Positions 1-7,216 of a DNA stretch of 27,112 bases are shown here, one piece after another. Below the pieces are notes generated by a model that saw only the letters and a list, made by a program, of their open reading frames with translations, did not search any database and was not told the DNA's origin. Source of the DNA: JAFGGG01 sp964634205. GTDB lineage: Bacteria > Spirochaetota > Spirochaetia > SZUA-6 > RPPD01. The DNA lies in NCBI GenBank assembly GCA_964634205.1, contig CAZWKE010000045.1:1-27112 (forward strand), given 5' to 3'. A program made the translations under genes and the position numbers. Position 1 is the stretch's first letter. The number at the start of each line of letters is the position of its first letter.

Positions 1-1
1 G

Positions 2-985
2 TTTCAGACCTTCTTTGACCTGTTTAACCTGAACGCTCCGCTCATCATCCTGACGTTGGGCTTAAGCATAGTTATGATCGGAGGCGGCATCGACATTTCC
101 ATCGGTTCGGTATTAGGCCTGGTAACCATGGCCTGTGCCGTATTGCTGCAGTCGGCAATAGGGAGCGTTTGGGGCGCCCTCCTTCTTGCGCTGGGCATCG
201 GTATCGCGTTTGGTATCTTGCAGGGATTTCTCATTGCCTATCTTAAGATACAGCCGTTTATCATAACGCTGGCAGGGTTGTTCTTGGCGAAAGGACTGTT
301 GACGACACTCCACAAAGATCCGATCAACGTGACCAATTCTGCTTTCGTTTCTTTGCGGGATTTTAGAATAACAATTCCCTGGCTTGGCACGGAAAACAGG
401 CTGGGCCGTTTCATCCCGTGTGAAATCAGACCGGGCGTCATAATTGTGGTGGTCCTTGTTGTCCTCCTCGCCGTCCTGATGAAGTGGACGCGTTTCGGGC
501 GTAATGTCTACGCAATCGGCGGCAACGAACAGAGTGCCAGGATGCTCGGTATCAACGTAAAGAGAACGAGATTCTTAACCTATGTGCTATGCGGATTGAC
601 GGCCGGTATCGGGGGTTTTGTGTTCCTCATGACAACGGGAGCCGGCAATGTCGGAAATGGGTCGTTGTTCGAATTAAAAGCAATAGCCGCGTCTATAATA
701 GGCGGCGTGCTGCTCAACGGCGGCGTGGGGAACCTGCTTGGCGCACCGATCGGCACACTGACCCTGCTGATAATCAACGAGCTGATCCGTGTGTCGGGTG
801 TCCAATCAAACTTTCAAGCCATAGTAAGCGGGCTCTTACTGTATCTCTTCATTGTGCTGCAAAGCGTTGTTATGTCGTTGCGCGACAGGAGGAAATTCAA
901 AATTACTCTACCGCCCTGGCTGAAACCTCCCTGGCTGAAACTGCCCTGGCTGCGGGGTAAGAAAAAGGCCGAGAACCAAGGGTAG
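2..985 (+). CDS. Sugar ABC transporter permease, RbsC/YjfF type (5' truncated)
   Basis: Inner-membrane permease of a ribose/galactofuranose-type ABC importer (BPD_transp_2 family). The reading frame is open from base 2, so the true start lies before the window. Visible are GGGIDISIGSVLGLV, which is the family's GGIDLSVGS signature, then YAIGGNEQSARMLGI, the cytoplasmic loop that contacts the ATPase, then alternating hydrophobic helices including IIGGVLLNGGVGNLLG. The substrate is a sugar by family membership, but which sugar cannot be told because the binding protein and ATPase genes are outside the window. The C-terminal tail is odd: after the last helix it carries a threefold PWLK-like repeat and a basic end (RGKKKAENQG). 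The gene is followed by a strong terminator, so it is probably the last gene of its operon. Confidence 0.93.
   Translation, partial: FQTFFDLFNLNAPLIILTLGLSIVMIGGGIDISIGSVLGLVTMACAVLLQSAIGSVWGALLLALGIGIAFGILQGFLIAYLKIQPFIITLAGLFLAKGLLTTLHKDPINVTNSAFVSLRDFRITIPWLGTENRLGRFIPCEIRPGVIIVVVLVVLLAVLMKWTRFGRNVYAIGGNEQSARMLGINVKRTRFLTYVLCGLTAGIGGFVFLMTTGAGNVGNGSLFELKAIAASIIGGVLLNGGVGNLLGAPIGTLTLLIINELIRVSGVQSNFQAIVSGLLLYLFIVLQSVVMSLRDRRKFKITLPPWLKPPWLKLPWLRGKKKAENQG
914..958 (+). repeat. Three 15-bp tandem repeats in the permease tail
   Basis: Units starting at 914, 929 and 944 share the core CCCTGGCTGAAAC; the third diverges at its end. They are in frame and encode three PWLK/PWLR units in the cytoplasmic tail of the permease. 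Slippage could add or remove units without changing the frame. Confidence 0.85.
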
Positions 986-1063
986 CCGAAAGGGCCTTGG
1001 GGTGCTGATCAGCCCGGCCGGGGAGATTGTAGTTGGGACTACCTCCTGCCTCCTTTTGTAATG

Positions 1064-1107
1064 AGCTGGTGAGAAATTACTCATATTTTTCACCAGCTTT
1101 ATTTTTT
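1064..1107 (+). terminator. Rho-independent terminator after the permease gene
   Basis: The arms AGCTGGTGA (1064-1072) and TCACCAGCT (1090-1098) pair perfectly. Pairing continues inward through a GU and four AU pairs, giving a stem of about 14 bp with a 7-nt loop. A T-rich run (1099-1107) follows directly. Confidence 0.9.
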
Positions 1108-1204
1108 TGTCACGGCGGAATAAGGGTATGTAATTTTCCCGCCCGGTTCCTTTCGGTTCCATGCCATGCGCCTGTATATTGCGCGCTTATATTCTGCGTA
1201 AGAC

Positions 1205-1233
1205 TTGACACAATCCGCTCTTTTAAAGATTCT
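1205..1233 (+). promoter_or_regulatory. Possible promoter of the methyltransferase gene
   Basis: A perfect -35 TTGACA (1205-1210) is followed at 17 nt by GATTCT (1228-1233), a poor -10. The predicted transcript would have a leader of about 13-15 nt containing GGAAG. Confidence 0.35.
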
Positions 1234-1252
1234 CTAACCTGTGGAAGATACT

Positions 1253-1996
1253 ATGACATTTGAACAGTATTATCGGGAAGCCATGCAGGTTCCGGTGGAG
1301 GGCTGGGAGTTCTCTTTTCTTGACGGCCGCTATGTGGCCGAGGACCTGCCGTGGTCTTATACCAAGACAGCAGAGGAATACCTGCCGGAAAGCCGCAGCC
1401 TGCTGGATATGGAGACGGGCGGCGGAGAACTGCTGTCCGGCCTTGTTCCCCTGCCTGAAAAAGTATACGCCACGGAAAACTATCCGCCGAATGTCATCAC
1501 CGCGGGCAGGAGACTGGGCCCGTTGGGGGTAAAGGTGGTGGAATGCGATTCCGCGGGGAGACTTCCCTTTGCGGACGGCAGCTTTGACCTGATTCTGAAC
1601 CGGCACGGATCATTTGAGGCCGGTGAACTGCTGCGTGTGCTGCAAAGGGGAGGAGTGTTTGTTACCCAGCAGGTCGGGGCGCGGAATAATATTGAGCTGA
1701 ACCATTTTTTCGGAGACCGGGGCCGCGATAAGATGAAGTGGGATCTGGAAGAGGCGGTCGGCGGGTTTAAAGAATATGGAGTCGAACTTCTCCGGAAGCA
1801 GGAGTTTTTTCCGCGTGTGATATTCAAGGATATCGGGGCCGTTATCTACTACCTGCGCATTATTCAGTGGCAGATAGATGGTTTCGATATTAAACAAAAC
1901 AGGGAGGGTCTGAAGCGGCTGCATAAAAAGATTATCAATGAGAACGGTTTTCACGCCCGGGAGCACCGGTTTTTTATAGTAGTGCGGAAAACATAA
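1253..1996 (+). CDS. Class I SAM-dependent methyltransferase
   Basis: A 247-residue protein with a Rossmann-like methyltransferase core. Motif I is at residues 50-60 (LLDMETGGGEL, the SAM-binding glycine loop). An acidic strand end follows (VYATENYPPN), then an ECDSAGRLPFADGSFDLIL segment, which is the motif II/post-motif II pattern of Methyltransf_11-like enzymes. Only the fold can be assigned; the methyl acceptor is unknown. ATG 1253 is chosen because GGAAG sits 5 nt upstream; an in-frame GTG at 1241 is less likely. The gene stands alone between the terminator at 1064-1107 and the next small gene. Confidence 0.85.
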   Translation: MTFEQYYREAMQVPVEGWEFSFLDGRYVAEDLPWSYTKTAEEYLPESRSLLDMETGGGELLSGLVPLPEKVYATENYPPNVITAGRRLGPLGVKVVECDSAGRLPFADGSFDLILNRHGSFEAGELLRVLQRGGVFVTQQVGARNNIELNHFFGDRGRDKMKWDLEEAVGGFKEYGVELLRKQEFFPRVIFKDIGAVIYYLRIIQWQIDGFDIKQNREGLKRLHKKIINENGFHAREHRFFIVVRKT

Positions 1997-2113
1997 GTCC
2001 GGGTCGTTTTGCAGGTACACAACAGAGGTTTCGGTGGACACGGATACCATGAACAAACGACGGGTAAACGAATGGATTATTAAAAACCGGACAGGAGGGG
2101 ACAGGTAAATTAA

Positions 2114-2500
2114 ATGTTAAAGGAGTTCATGAAAACCAGACAGGTGAGTGATGAATACCACACCCGGTTATTCACGGACAACTTTTTTGATTTATATGTA
2201 TGGGCAGAACATGAAAATGATGTGATTATAGGGTTTCGTCTCTGCTACGATAAGCAGGGTTGTTTTCGCGCACTCACCTGGGACAATGAAAACGGCTTTT
2301 TTCATGATCAAATAAATGAGGGAGATAATCCCGGTCTTTTGAAACAGACACCGATTTTAACACCGGACGGCATTTTTCAGAAACAGAATATACTCACAAA
2401 ATTCCGGGAAGAGAGCAAAGAAATTGATCCGCATGTCAGGGATTTTGTCATCCTTAAATTAGATGAGTACAATGAAAAAGAAAAAAATATTTTTGTCTGA
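2114..2500 (+). CDS. Hypothetical small acidic protein
   Basis: Not recognised as a named family. It encodes about 128 residues, rich in aromatic and acidic residues, with no signal peptide or membrane segment. The N-terminal half looks like a mixed beta sheet (FFDLYVWAEHENDVIIGFRLCYD), and the C-terminal third is charged and helical. The start is uncertain: ATG 2114 has AGGAGGGG 13 nt upstream, while ATG 2129 has AAAGGAG only 3 nt upstream. Base composition is more AT-rich than that of the methyltransferase before it. It is probably a free-standing soluble protein. Confidence 0.6.
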   Translation: MLKEFMKTRQVSDEYHTRLFTDNFFDLYVWAEHENDVIIGFRLCYDKQGCFRALTWDNENGFFHDQINEGDNPGLLKQTPILTPDGIFQKQNILTKFREESKEIDPHVRDFVILKLDEYNEKEKNIFV

Positions 2501-2553
2501 TGAGGAACAAGGCTGCGATCAGGGTTTCTTCCTTAAATTATCTCTGTGTTTAA

Positions 2554-2582
2554 TTGCCATTTCTTACCTTCTTTGTTATAGT
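2554..2582 (+). promoter_or_regulatory. Sigma70-type promoter for the DUF6941-like gene
   Basis: TTGCCA (2554-2559), a 17-nt spacer, then TATAGT (2577-2582). Transcription would start near 2589-2590, only 3-4 nt before the ATG at 2593, and no Shine-Dalgarno sequence precedes that ATG. This implies a leaderless or nearly leaderless message. Confidence 0.6.
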
Positions 2583-2592
2583 ATGTCCCAAT

Positions 2593-2994
2593 ATGAGCGA
2601 ACCGGTTTTAGTGGGTCTGCTGTTTGCGGACAAGATTATAATAGAAAACAATGGCAAACGGGGCATCATCGGTACCTTTAACAGGTTTTTTTCCAAGAAG
2701 TTCCCCATTGCATTTCCCCCCTGGGCCATCTACGCAGCGGTTACCAATCTGGAAGGGAAGCATGAGTTCGCCCTGACCCTGGTGCGCGAGGAAACAAACC
2801 AGGTGATTATGCCCCTGAACGGGCAGTTCGATGTCAGGGGCAGAAACGATGTGGTTGAGCTTACCCCGGCTATTATGGGCGTTGTCTTTCCCCAGCCCGG
2901 TACCTATGTCCTTACCTTTTCCGTGGACGGCACCCAGATCGGGGCGCGTGTGTTGTTTGTGGAACTGGTAGAAGAAAAGCAGGATAAAAAATAA
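2593..2994 (+). CDS. DUF6941-type protein of unknown function
   Basis: A 133-residue soluble protein, probably beta-rich. The start of the mature-looking sequence (VLVGLLFADKIIIENNGKRG followed by IIGTF) matches my memory of the DUF6941 pattern: a 'FAD/CDK' strand, a short 'GK' turn, then 'IIGIF'. The C-terminal half (FPQPGTYVLTFSVDGTQIGARVLFVE) looks like an immunoglobulin-like strand pair. ATG 2593 is chosen because family similarity begins right after it; the frame is open further upstream to 2554, but that extension reads as non-protein. No function is established for the family. Confidence 0.7.
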   Translation: MSEPVLVGLLFADKIIIENNGKRGIIGTFNRFFSKKFPIAFPPWAIYAAVTNLEGKHEFALTLVREETNQVIMPLNGQFDVRGRNDVVELTPAIMGVVFPQPGTYVLTFSVDGTQIGARVLFVELVEEKQDKK

Positions 2995-3032
2995 ACAACC
3001 GCGGCCGTAGCCAAAGTATACCAAACCGAGAG

Positions 3033-3047
3033 TTTCGCCCTGCGAAA
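3033..3047. repeat. Perfect inverted repeat before the four-gene operon
   Basis: TTTCGC-CCT-GCGAAA, 6-3-6, lies 16 nt before the start of the gene at 3064. There is no T run after it, so it is not a terminator for the gene ending at 2994. It could be an operator or a leader hairpin. Confidence 0.4.
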
Positions 3048-3063
3048 TAGGCGACACAGCCTT

Positions 3064-3504
3064 ATGAAAAAAAATATATATTTAGTAATAACATTTGCAG
3101 TCAGCCTGGTGGGCATAGTGATTTTTTTCGGTTTTCCCGACCTGGATATTATAATTTTAGGCATCGGGGCACATCGATCGTTCCTGTTCCATTCGGCCAT
3201 CATTCCGCTGGTTTTTTTCTTGGTGGTGCTGATATTCCGTACGGAACTGATAAAGATCATCCTCTATTCAATCTGCGGCTCGTTCTGTGTCGCGGTGGGC
3301 CTTCATTTGTTTACGGATGTGTTTCAAAAAACCGCCATAAAATTTCCCTTGATCGGCAGCCTGGTAAAAGGCACCTCCCTGGACGACCGCCTGTGGGAGC
3401 TGGGAAACATGCTGCTGTGTTTGCTGTTGGCTTTTGTGCTTTTCCGGCAGCTGGCGCGGATCATCGGCCGAGCATCGGGCAATACAGCGGGGGGAAAGCC
3501 ATGA
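3064..3504 (+). CDS. Membrane protein with HRxxxFHS and HLxxD motifs (DUF457/YdjM-like)
   Basis: A 146-residue integral membrane protein with about four hydrophobic segments (residues near 5-22, 40-57, 62-82 and 115-130). Histidine and aspartate motifs sit at the helix ends: HRSFLFHS near residue 37 and GLHLFTDVF near residue 80. This arrangement recalls the DUF457/YdjM group of membrane proteins annotated as metal-dependent hydrolases, but the protein is short and the assignment is tentative. Its stop overlaps the start of the LOG gene by 4 bp (ATGA), so the two are translationally coupled. No Shine-Dalgarno sequence is obvious before the ATG. Confidence 0.7.
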   Translation: MKKNIYLVITFAVSLVGIVIFFGFPDLDIIILGIGAHRSFLFHSAIIPLVFFLVVLIFRTELIKIILYSICGSFCVAVGLHLFTDVFQKTAIKFPLIGSLVKGTSLDDRLWELGNMLLCLLLAFVLFRQLARIIGRASGNTAGGKP

Positions 3505-4073
3505 AAACCGTCTGCATCAATTTGGGATCCAATTCGGGAAACAACCGCGTGTATATGGAGAAAACAATCATATTGGCCAAAACCCTGGTGTACAATGACT
3601 ACCGGGTGGTGTACGGTGGGGCGGACATCGGATTGATGGGGGTACTGGCCGATACCGTGATCAAGCACAAAGGGCAGATTGTCGGGATCATCCCGCAGGA
3701 TATAGCGGCCAAGGTAGGACATAACAACCTGACACAGTTGATTGTTGTGAACACATTGCATGAACGCAAGCAGAAGATGTTCGAATTATCGGACGCGTTT
3801 ATCGCCCTGCCCGGCGGGTACGGGACGCTTGAGGAAATATTCGAGATATTAACCTGGGCACAGTTGGGGTATCATCATAAAGCAATGGGATTTTTTACCA
3901 TAAATAATTACTATAAAAAGTTGGAGGAATTTTTGGATAACGCGGTGGCTGAAGGATTTATCAAACAGGAACACCGAAAAATGGTGGTGTTTGAGGAAGA
4001 TGCCGCTCTACTGCTTAAAAAAATGAAGGAGATAAAAATACCGGTGGTAAATAAATGGAAGGACCGCATATGA
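3501..4073 (+). CDS. LOG-family nucleotide 5'-monophosphate phosphoribohydrolase
   Basis: A 190-residue cytosolic protein of the TIGR00730/LOG family, which cleaves the N-glycosidic bond of nucleoside 5'-monophosphates; cytokinin ribotides are the best-known substrates. It has the family's Rossmann-like start, YGGADIGLMG at residues 38-47, the HERK segment at 87-90, and the diagnostic PGGYGTLEE at 104-112. ATG 3501 overlaps the upstream stop (ATGA); an in-frame upstream extension to 3393 runs inside the previous gene and is rejected. Its own stop overlaps the next start in the same way. The physiological substrate in bacteria of this type is not clear. Confidence 0.9.
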   Translation: MKTVCINLGSNSGNNRVYMEKTIILAKTLVYNDYRVVYGGADIGLMGVLADTVIKHKGQIVGIIPQDIAAKVGHNNLTQLIVVNTLHERKQKMFELSDAFIALPGGYGTLEEIFEILTWAQLGYHHKAMGFFTINNYYKKLEEFLDNAVAEGFIKQEHRKMVVFEEDAALLLKKMKEIKIPVVNKWKDRI

Positions 4074-4639
4074 AGATATTGTTTATAAACGGCAGTCCCA
4101 GGAAGGACGGCAACACCAACCGTTTGATCGACCAAATAATTACGGGCATCGATCCAACCGAATTTGAGCCGGTGAAGGAGCAGATAACCGATTATAAGAT
4201 AAATTTCTGCCTGGGCTGCGATACCTGTACCGCGACGCGGCGGTGCGTACAGGATGACGATTATCGCGCTCTCTATCACAAGTTTTGTGCTTCAGACATA
4301 ATCTGTCTTGCCACCCCGTCCTACTGGGGATACGTCACCGGTCAGTTAAAGGTGTTCTTTGACCGTACCAATCCCTACTGCAATACCAAACCCGGGGGCA
4401 CGGTCTTCCCGCCCGGCAAATACAGTGCGGGGATTACTATTCGGGCCGGCACATCGGAAGGAGAGAGTGTGTATGTTCTTGACGCCATTCGGCACTTTTT
4501 TTCACATCTTGAGGTGAAGCCGCTTCTGGATTTCCATCTGGAACAAATACACGATCACACTGATATAACAAAAAACAAAAACAAAATCAGCGCCTATGCC
4601 GGGTATTTGAACAAATGGGCGCGGAGCCGGGAGAAATAG
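4070..4639 (+). CDS. Iron-sulfur flavoprotein, NADPH-dependent FMN reductase family (Isf-like)
   Basis: A 189-residue flavodoxin-fold protein. The N-terminal FINGSPRKDGNT (residues 5-16) is the FMN phosphate loop. A compact cysteine motif, CX2CX2CX5C at residues 47, 50, 53 and 59, matches the 4Fe-4S ligand pattern of Isf-type flavoproteins, and TPSYWG and DRTNPY line the flavin pocket. Such proteins pass electrons between low-potential carriers and FMN in anaerobes. The start is ATG 4070 (4-bp ATGA overlap with the LOG stop, GGAAGGA 6 nt upstream) rather than ATG 4055. The electron donor and acceptor are unknown. Confidence 0.88.
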   Translation: MKILFINGSPRKDGNTNRLIDQIITGIDPTEFEPVKEQITDYKINFCLGCDTCTATRRCVQDDDYRALYHKFCASDIICLATPSYWGYVTGQLKVFFDRTNPYCNTKPGGTVFPPGKYSAGITIRAGTSEGESVYVLDAIRHFFSHLEVKPLLDFHLEQIHDHTDITKNKNKISAYAGYLNKWARSREK

Positions 4640-4646
4640 GCTGCCG

Positions 4647-5498
4647 ATGGTCACCAAGCAGACAGAACTAAAGCGTTTATTGGCCGCTGAACAACCTTTA
4701 GTAGTACCCGACGCCTATGATGCGCTTTCGGCCCGGATTATCCAGGCAGCAGGATTTAAAGCGGTGCAGTGCTCCGGCTACAGCTTTTCTCTCAATAACT
4801 TGTATAAAAACGAAAGGGCTCTGTCTTTTGAGAAGAACCTGGAAATTACCGAAAATATCGTGCGGTCCGTTCATCTCCCGGTGATGGCCGACGGGGAGGA
4901 CGGGTACGCGGACGGGGAGAAATTCCTCGCGAATATACTGCGCTTTATCCGGAGCGGTATCGCGGGAATTAATATCGAAGACCAGAATCTACGGGACAAG
5001 AAAAATGTCGAAAAGATTGTGCCCGCAAGCGTCATGATCGAAAAAATATCCATGGTCAGGACCTTAAAAAAGTCGCTTGGTATTCCTGATTTTATTGTCA
5101 ATGCGCGCACGGACGCGCTGGGTGCTTTCAGCGACAGGAAAAAGTCGATGGAGGTTGCCGTCAGGAGGGCGAATACCTACCTGGAGGCCGGGGCGGACCT
5201 GTGTTTTGTCACCAACATAAAATCCAAACAGGAGTTAAAGCTTTTCGCCGCGGAGGTAAACGGGCCCTTGAGTGTAGCGGCCGGGCTTGAGTATAATATG
5301 CAGGAGTTTGATATCAATGACTGTCGGGAACTCGGCATTGCGCGCGTCAGTCTGCCGAGCCTGTTGATCTTTTCAACATTGAACGCCCTGCGCAAGAACC
5401 TGGAACATGTAAAACGGGATGGCGGGTTTGCGGAAATATTGAAAAGGGACGAGGTACTGACAGATACGGCATACCTGCGTCAAATATTGGAGCCATGA
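4647..5498 (+). CDS. PEP mutase/isocitrate lyase superfamily enzyme
   Basis: A 283-residue TIM-barrel protein of the PEP mutase/isocitrate lyase superfamily, whose members make or break C-C or P-C bonds next to a carboxylate. It begins with the typical LVVPDAYDALSARIIQAAGF segment. It has the metal site ADGEDGY, the IEDQ motif and the NARTDA strand. The loop after IEDQ, where isocitrate and methylisocitrate lyases carry K(K/R)CGH with the catalytic cysteine, here reads RDKKNVEK with no cysteine or histidine, so lyase activity of that type is unlikely. ATG 4647 follows the flavoprotein stop by 7 bp. This is the last gene of the run. Confidence 0.88.
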   Translation: MVTKQTELKRLLAAEQPLVVPDAYDALSARIIQAAGFKAVQCSGYSFSLNNLYKNERALSFEKNLEITENIVRSVHLPVMADGEDGYADGEKFLANILRFIRSGIAGINIEDQNLRDKKNVEKIVPASVMIEKISMVRTLKKSLGIPDFIVNARTDALGAFSDRKKSMEVAVRRANTYLEAGADLCFVTNIKSKQELKLFAAEVNGPLSVAAGLEYNMQEFDINDCRELGIARVSLPSLLIFSTLNALRKNLEHVKRDGGFAEILKRDEVLTDTAYLRQILEP

Positions 5499-5593
5499 AT
5501 ATACGAGCATTACATCATATGGGGGTAAAGGGTAGGCTGGAATCAACTTCGTACTGTCCGCTGCCCGGAACATCGCAGTATACCATTATGATG

Positions 5594-5630
5594 AAAAAGC
5601 TGCGCGGGTTGTTTAAGCAATACGCGCAGC
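5594..5630 (-). terminator. Rho-independent terminator for the MBL/ATC-hydrolase operon
   Basis: Read on the - strand, GCTGCGCG and CGCGCAGC (5623-5630 and 5599-5606) form an 8-bp GC-rich stem with a further TTG/CAA pairing inside. Five Ts (5598-5594) follow directly. It lies about 50 bp after the stop of the ATC-hydrolase-family gene. Confidence 0.8.
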
Positions 5631-5677
5631 ATGATACCATTACAATGACCTACAAAACCGAAATGAATATCATTCGG

Positions 5678-6223
5678 TTATGAAAGATCCGTGTAGCAAT
5701 GATCACAGTAATCATGTCCCTGCATCAGGGTATGGGAACGTTCGAATTTTATCTTGTTGTTAAAGCCGGTTATCGTCGGCTCATCCGTCAGGCAGACAAG
5801 ATGATACATCCAATTTTGGGCGCCCAGTTTTTTGGCCAGGTCGTACAAGGGGCATTTGGTTACCTTAAACAGGGTTTGGTTGCCCTGCTTTTCAATTGAA
5901 TACTCAAACCCTTCGGCTTTCAGGGGTTCCCAAAGTATTTGTATGAAGTTTTTCAAGGAATTTCCCTTTTCTTTGCCGACCTGTTTCCAGTCCAGTTCGC
6001 AGTTTTCCCATATGATCTTATCGATCACCGTGAGCATCGGCTCCTCACCGTATTTTGCGCGGATGTCCTTCAGCAGTGCAAGGCGGTTTTCCCGCGGCCA
6101 GCGCTCCGCCAGTTCCCTCCGGATAACCGCGTGTTTTTCATCGGTGAAAAGCCCTGGATTTCTGGGATTGGTGACGATCCCGTCCAGCCAGTCGATTTGT
6201 TCGGCAATTAAGTCTTTTTGCAT
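5678..6223 (-). CDS. L-2-amino-thiazoline-4-carboxylic acid hydrolase family protein
   Basis: A 181-residue cytosolic protein with the features of the ATC_hydrolase family (PF14196), named for the pseudomonad enzyme that opens the ring of L-2-amino-delta2-thiazoline-4-carboxylate on the way to L-cysteine. The C-terminal half holds the recognisable landmarks: KCPLYDLAKKLG, a CLTDEP segment, and the final GHDYCDHCY (residues 169-177) with paired cysteines and histidines. Most family members are uncharacterised, so the true substrate may differ. The start at 6223 has AAAGGAGG about 6 nt upstream. It follows the MBL-fold gene and is probably co-transcribed with it under the LacI regulator. Confidence 0.85.
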   Translation of the reverse strand: MQKDLIAEQIDWLDGIVTNPRNPGLFTDEKHAVIRRELAERWPRENRLALLKDIRAKYGEEPMLTVIDKIIWENCELDWKQVGKEKGNSLKNFIQILWEPLKAEGFEYSIEKQGNQTLFKVTKCPLYDLAKKLGAQNWMYHLVCLTDEPTITGFNNKIKFERSHTLMQGHDYCDHCYTDLS

Positions 6224-6260
6224 TCTGTTCCTCCTTTATCGCGACGTTGAGTTTTTTCAT
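6138..6260 (-). CDS. Possible 40-codon leader ORF overlapping the ATC-hydrolase gene
   Basis: An ATG at 6260 follows a near-perfect AAAGGAGG at good spacing and opens a 40-codon frame (MKKLNVAIKEEQNAKRL...) running into the ATC-hydrolase gene in another frame. The downstream gene's own AAAGGAGG lies inside this ORF. It could be a coupling or leader peptide, or the relic of an older start site. The C-terminal part (NRLAGRDRHQSQKSRAFHR) looks like out-of-frame translation. Confidence 0.3.
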   Translation of the reverse strand: MKKLNVAIKEEQNAKRLNCRTNRLAGRDRHQSQKSRAFHR

Positions 6261-6281
6261 GGTTTCCTCCTTTTCCTGAAC

Positions 6282-7166
6282 TTATGGTTTTGCTTCATAC
6301 TGAACGGCATAGCATCCCGGCTGTGTCTCCGTTATCCGAAACAGGTTGCCCATGTGCGCGCCCAGGAGTGTTGCTCCGGTGTCGGCAAAAATCTTGAAAT
6401 AGCGACGCCGTTGCGTCTGATTTTTTGTCGGGTCCACATCAAAAGACCCGGAAACCCACTCGGGATGTACGGCCTGCGACGGATGGTGCAGCAGATCTCC
6501 GATAAACCACAGCCCGCAGCCTACGGCTTCGAACAGCAGAAATCCGGGGGTGTGTCCCGGTACTTCATGGATCCTGATCCCCGCAACACGCTCACCGTCC
6601 CGTGCGTAGCGGATACAACCCGCGTTTACCAGGGGACGTACGCTGTCGTCAATGAAGGGAAGGCTTTGCGGGTCCTCCGGGTTAATCCCGTTCCAGTAAT
6701 CCCATTCACGTTTACTGAGTACATACGCCGCCCGGGGAAAGGTCGGTTCCCAACGATCATTGTTCCAAGTAGTCGCCAAACCGACATGGTCCGGGTGCAG
6801 ATGTGAAAAAAACACATAATCCACATCTTCCGGTCCGATCCCAAGAGCGGCGAGGGTTTCCCGGTAAGGAAGGTTCTGGTGATCCCAGTAGGGTTCGTTC
6901 GGGCGGGTCTTTCCATTGCCTGTCCCCTGTTCTATCAGTACCACATGATCATCACCCTGTAGTACAAACAGCTGTGTACTGGTAATGATCATTCCGCTTT
7001 CCGTGATGCGTGCCTGCTCACCCGCAGGTGAAGCGGCACGTATTTCATCCGCGGAGAGGTCGGGAAACAGGAATGAATGAGGGAAAGCCTCTCCTTCAAA
7101 TTCAACGATCTGGGTGACCTTCCATTTACCGAAGGTATGCGGCCCCCGTATCTCCAAAAGCTTCAT
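6282..7166 (-). CDS. Metallo-beta-lactamase-fold hydrolase (lactonase-like)
   Basis: A 294-residue soluble MBL-fold hydrolase. All seven usual metal ligands of a dinuclear site are visible: HLHPDH (H122, H124, D126, H127), H205 in PGHTPG, D224 in GDLLHHP, and H271 in GAHM. The layout resembles AHL lactonase-type and related carboxylic ester/lactone hydrolases, but the substrate cannot be read from sequence. There is no signal peptide. ATG 7166 is chosen because AAAAGGAGGAG precedes it; an ATG at 7184 would put that ribosome site inside the gene. A copy of the 14-bp LacI-type operator lies 18 bp upstream. Confidence 0.9.
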   Translation of the reverse strand: MKLLEIRGPHTFGKWKVTQIVEFEGEAFPHSFLFPDLSADEIRAASPAGEQARITESGMIITSTQLFVLQGDDHVVLIEQGTGNGKTRPNEPYWDHQNLPYRETLAALGIGPEDVDYVFFSHLHPDHVGLATTWNNDRWEPTFPRAAYVLSKREWDYWNGINPEDPQSLPFIDDSVRPLVNAGCIRYARDGERVAGIRIHEVPGHTPGFLLFEAVGCGLWFIGDLLHHPSQAVHPEWVSGSFDVDPTKNQTQRRRYFKIFADTGATLLGAHMGNLFRITETQPGCYAVQYEAKP

Positions 7167-7183
7167 TTTTCTCCTCCTTTTCA

Positions 7184-7197
7184 TGCAACCGGTTGCA
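7184..7197. promoter_or_regulatory. LacI-family operator upstream of the MBL gene
   Basis: TGCAACCGGTTGCA, a perfect 14-bp palindrome with the central CG typical of LacI-family sites. On the - strand it lies just after a -10-like TAAAAT (7208-7203), so bound repressor would cover the start of transcription of the hydrolase genes. An identical copy lies before the lacI gene. Confidence 0.85.
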
Positions 7198-7216
7198 ATT
7201 CGATTTTAAACAAAAT

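Noticed and set aside
2049..2108. A 19-codon ORF (MNKRRVNEWIIKNRTGGDR) before the gene at 2114
   Set aside because: No good ribosome site and too short to support; it could be a leader peptide, but nothing beyond position suggests so.
2463..2681. A 72-codon ORF bridging the hypothetical gene and the DUF6941-type gene
   Set aside because: It overlaps both real genes, has no ribosome site, and contains the promoter at 2554-2582.
5657..5678. Bulged hairpin ACCGAA/TTCGGT at the end of the + strand operon
   Set aside because: No T run after it; it overlaps the stop of the opposing gene and cannot be called a terminator.
5495..5683. A 62-codon + strand ORF starting in an ATGA overlap with the PEP-mutase-fold gene
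   Set aside because: The - strand terminator (5594-5630) lies inside it, it has no recognisable protein features, and it ends over the stop of the opposing gene.
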